Assembly: GCF_024347355.1 (NCBI RefSeq)
Contig: NZ_AP025466.1
Coordinates: 434,001 to 498,000, forward strand
Source: Vibrio chagasii
GTDB taxonomy: Bacteria; Pseudomonadota; Gammaproteobacteria; Enterobacterales; Vibrionaceae
Length of the DNA stretch: 64,000 nucleotides
Direction of reading: 5' to 3'
Shown piece by piece: positions 63,262-64,000 of this stretch (position 1 is its first letter; the number at the start of each line of letters is the position of its first letter). The notes under the pieces were generated by a model that made no database searches, was not told where the DNA came from, and worked only from the letters and a program-made list of their open reading frames with translations. A program made the translations under genes and the position numbers.

Positions 63262-63879
63262 ATGTCGAAAAATCGAGTCTTGGTGCTATTCGCCCACCCT
63301 TCTCAGCATCGCTCTGAAGCAAACAAACCCTTATTCGAACAAGCCAAGTGTATTGATGGCGTGACCTGTGTTGACCTCTACGCTGAATACCCAACTTTCA
63401 AAATTAACATCGATCGTGAACAGAAACGCCTGTTGGACCATGACATCATCATTTTTCAATTCCCACTTTATTGGTATTCAACTCCGGCAATTCTAAAAGA
63501 GTGGCAAGACCTTGTTCTTGAGTATGGTTTTGCCTACGGCACGGATGGCAATGAGCTAGAAGGTAAAAGCTTAGTCTGTAGCATCACCGCGGGCGGTAAA
63601 CAAGACGCTTACCAATGCGACGGTTACAACCATTTCACCATCAGAGAATTGCTTCATCCTATTGAGCAAACGGCTTCGTTATGTGGCATGAACTATCTTG
63701 CCCCCTTCGCGCTATTTGGTTCACGTACCGCTTTGGAAGAAAACCGCATTCAAGAGCATGTCTACAGCTATAAGTTTCTATTAGAGGCGTTAGTTGCAGG
63801 CAAAGTGAACGTAAAAAAAGCAGGTAAGGCAGAAAAGCTCAACCACTACGTTGAAGAATTGAAAGCTGAGGTTAAATAA
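63262..63879 (+). CDS. KefG/KefF-type NAD(P)H oxidoreductase, potassium-efflux subunit
   Basis: A 205-residue flavodoxin-like quinone reductase with [16 protein letters not shown] at the N-terminus, [21 protein letters not shown] (about 66-86) and [11 protein letters not shown]. KefF and KefG are ancillary subunits that activate the glutathione-gated Kef potassium efflux antiporters. Its ATG follows AAGAGGG, and its stop overlaps the start of the next gene by one base. That gene begins like a Kef antiporter, which supports the call; I cannot distinguish F from G firmly. Confidence 0.9.
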   Translation: MSKNRVLVLFAHPSQHRSEANKPLFEQAKCIDGVTCVDLYAEYPTFKINIDREQKRLLDHDIIIFQFPLYWYSTPAILKEWQDLVLEYGFAYGTDGNELEGKSLVCSITAGGKQDAYQCDGYNHFTIRELLHPIEQTASLCGMNYLAPFALFGSRTALEENRIQEHVYSYKFLLEALVAGKVNVKKAGKAEKLNHYVEELKAEVK

Positions 63880-64000
63880 TGACGGGATATTTTCTACAAG
63901 CCTTTATCTACTTAGTCGCCGCCGTGATCGCAGTGCCGATAGCTAAGCGTCATGGCTTAGGCTCAGTACTGGGATATTTAATCGCAGGTGTGGTTATCGG
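63879..64000 (+). CDS. Kef-type K+/H+ antiporter, N-terminal fragment (window edge)
   Basis: Starts with ATG overlapping the TAA of the upstream gene. The 40 visible residues ([20 protein letters not shown], then [15 protein letters not shown]) are a perfect match in style to the first two helices of KefB/KefC-type monovalent cation:proton antiporters. The gene continues beyond the window, so the TrkA-N domain cannot be checked. Confidence 0.8.
   Translation, partial: MTGYFLQAFIYLVAAVIAVPIAKRHGLGSVLGYLIAGVVI

Noticed and set aside
1..64000. CRISPR array, prophage, integron (attC) array or tRNA/rRNA genes
   Set aside because: No regularly spaced repeats, phage-structural genes, attC clusters or recognisable RNA-gene structures were seen on either strand.

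Overview
The window looks like a chromosomal segment of a marine Vibrio, probably of the Splendidus clade and plausibly from chromosome 2. This is inference from gene content (assimilatory nitrate genes, TorS/TorT, a fatty acid cis/trans isomerase, HMG-CoA reductase, YjjI/YjjW, Cra-controlled fruBKA), from the similarity of many products to E. coli proteins, and from the base composition; no rRNA or tRNA gene is present to anchor it. Coding density is high, most genes have recognisable ribosome-binding sites, and nearly every convergent pair is separated by a clear intrinsic terminator. No CRISPR array, prophage or integron was seen; the only intact mobile DNA is one insertion sequence present twice.

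Layout. 0.4-2.2 kb: two poorly characterised envelope genes. 2.3-12.0 kb: a nitrate/nitrite assimilation cluster, nasA divergent from nirB-nirD-nitrate transporter, followed by a PP2C phosphatase-protein kinase fusion. The nasA/nirB gap carries two facing sigma-54-type promoters and two NtrC-like sites. 12.1-17.3 kb: fructose PTS (Cra regulator divergent from fruB-fruK-fruA) with Cra-type operators between. 17.4-18.9 kb: first copy of an IS4-family, IS50/Tn5-like element. 18.9-25.2 kb: a four-gene operon of an ABC-type six-TM protein without ATPase, an RND adaptor, an RND pump and an AraC/GyrI-type regulator. 25.4-32.9 kb: DOPA-dioxygenase-like protein, NDH-2-like flavoprotein, YghU, YajD, a small membrane protein, an OFA-family transporter and a FAN1-like VRR-NUC protein. 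33.1-39.7 kb: Cti and the TorS/TorT sensing pair. 39.8-46.7 kb: mgsA, second IS copy, a VOC protein, helD and yccS. 47-64 kb: two small proteins, HMG-CoA reductase, LysR regulators, the YjjI/YjjW glycyl-radical pair, a methyltransferase, a CDF-like transporter, YddG, YjjG, YiaY, a putative outer-membrane protein, YccF, a 41-residue membrane peptide, a threonine-aldolase-like enzyme and the beginning of a KefG/Kef-type potassium efflux pair.

The most distinctive observation is the insertion pattern of the IS. Both 1503-bp copies sit inside intrinsic terminators that lie between convergent genes, and in both cases the target duplication (12 bp and 10 bp) is centred exactly on the dyad axis of the terminator hairpin. 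The right end is close to the laboratory Tn5 mosaic end, and the element carries an inward-facing terminator just ahead of its transposase gene. Together these suggest an IS50-like transposon that recognises terminator hairpins and insulates its own gene from readthrough.

Limits: function calls rest on recognising family motifs by eye, with no database search. Start sites were chosen from ribosome-binding sites and family lengths, and doubtful ones are marked.
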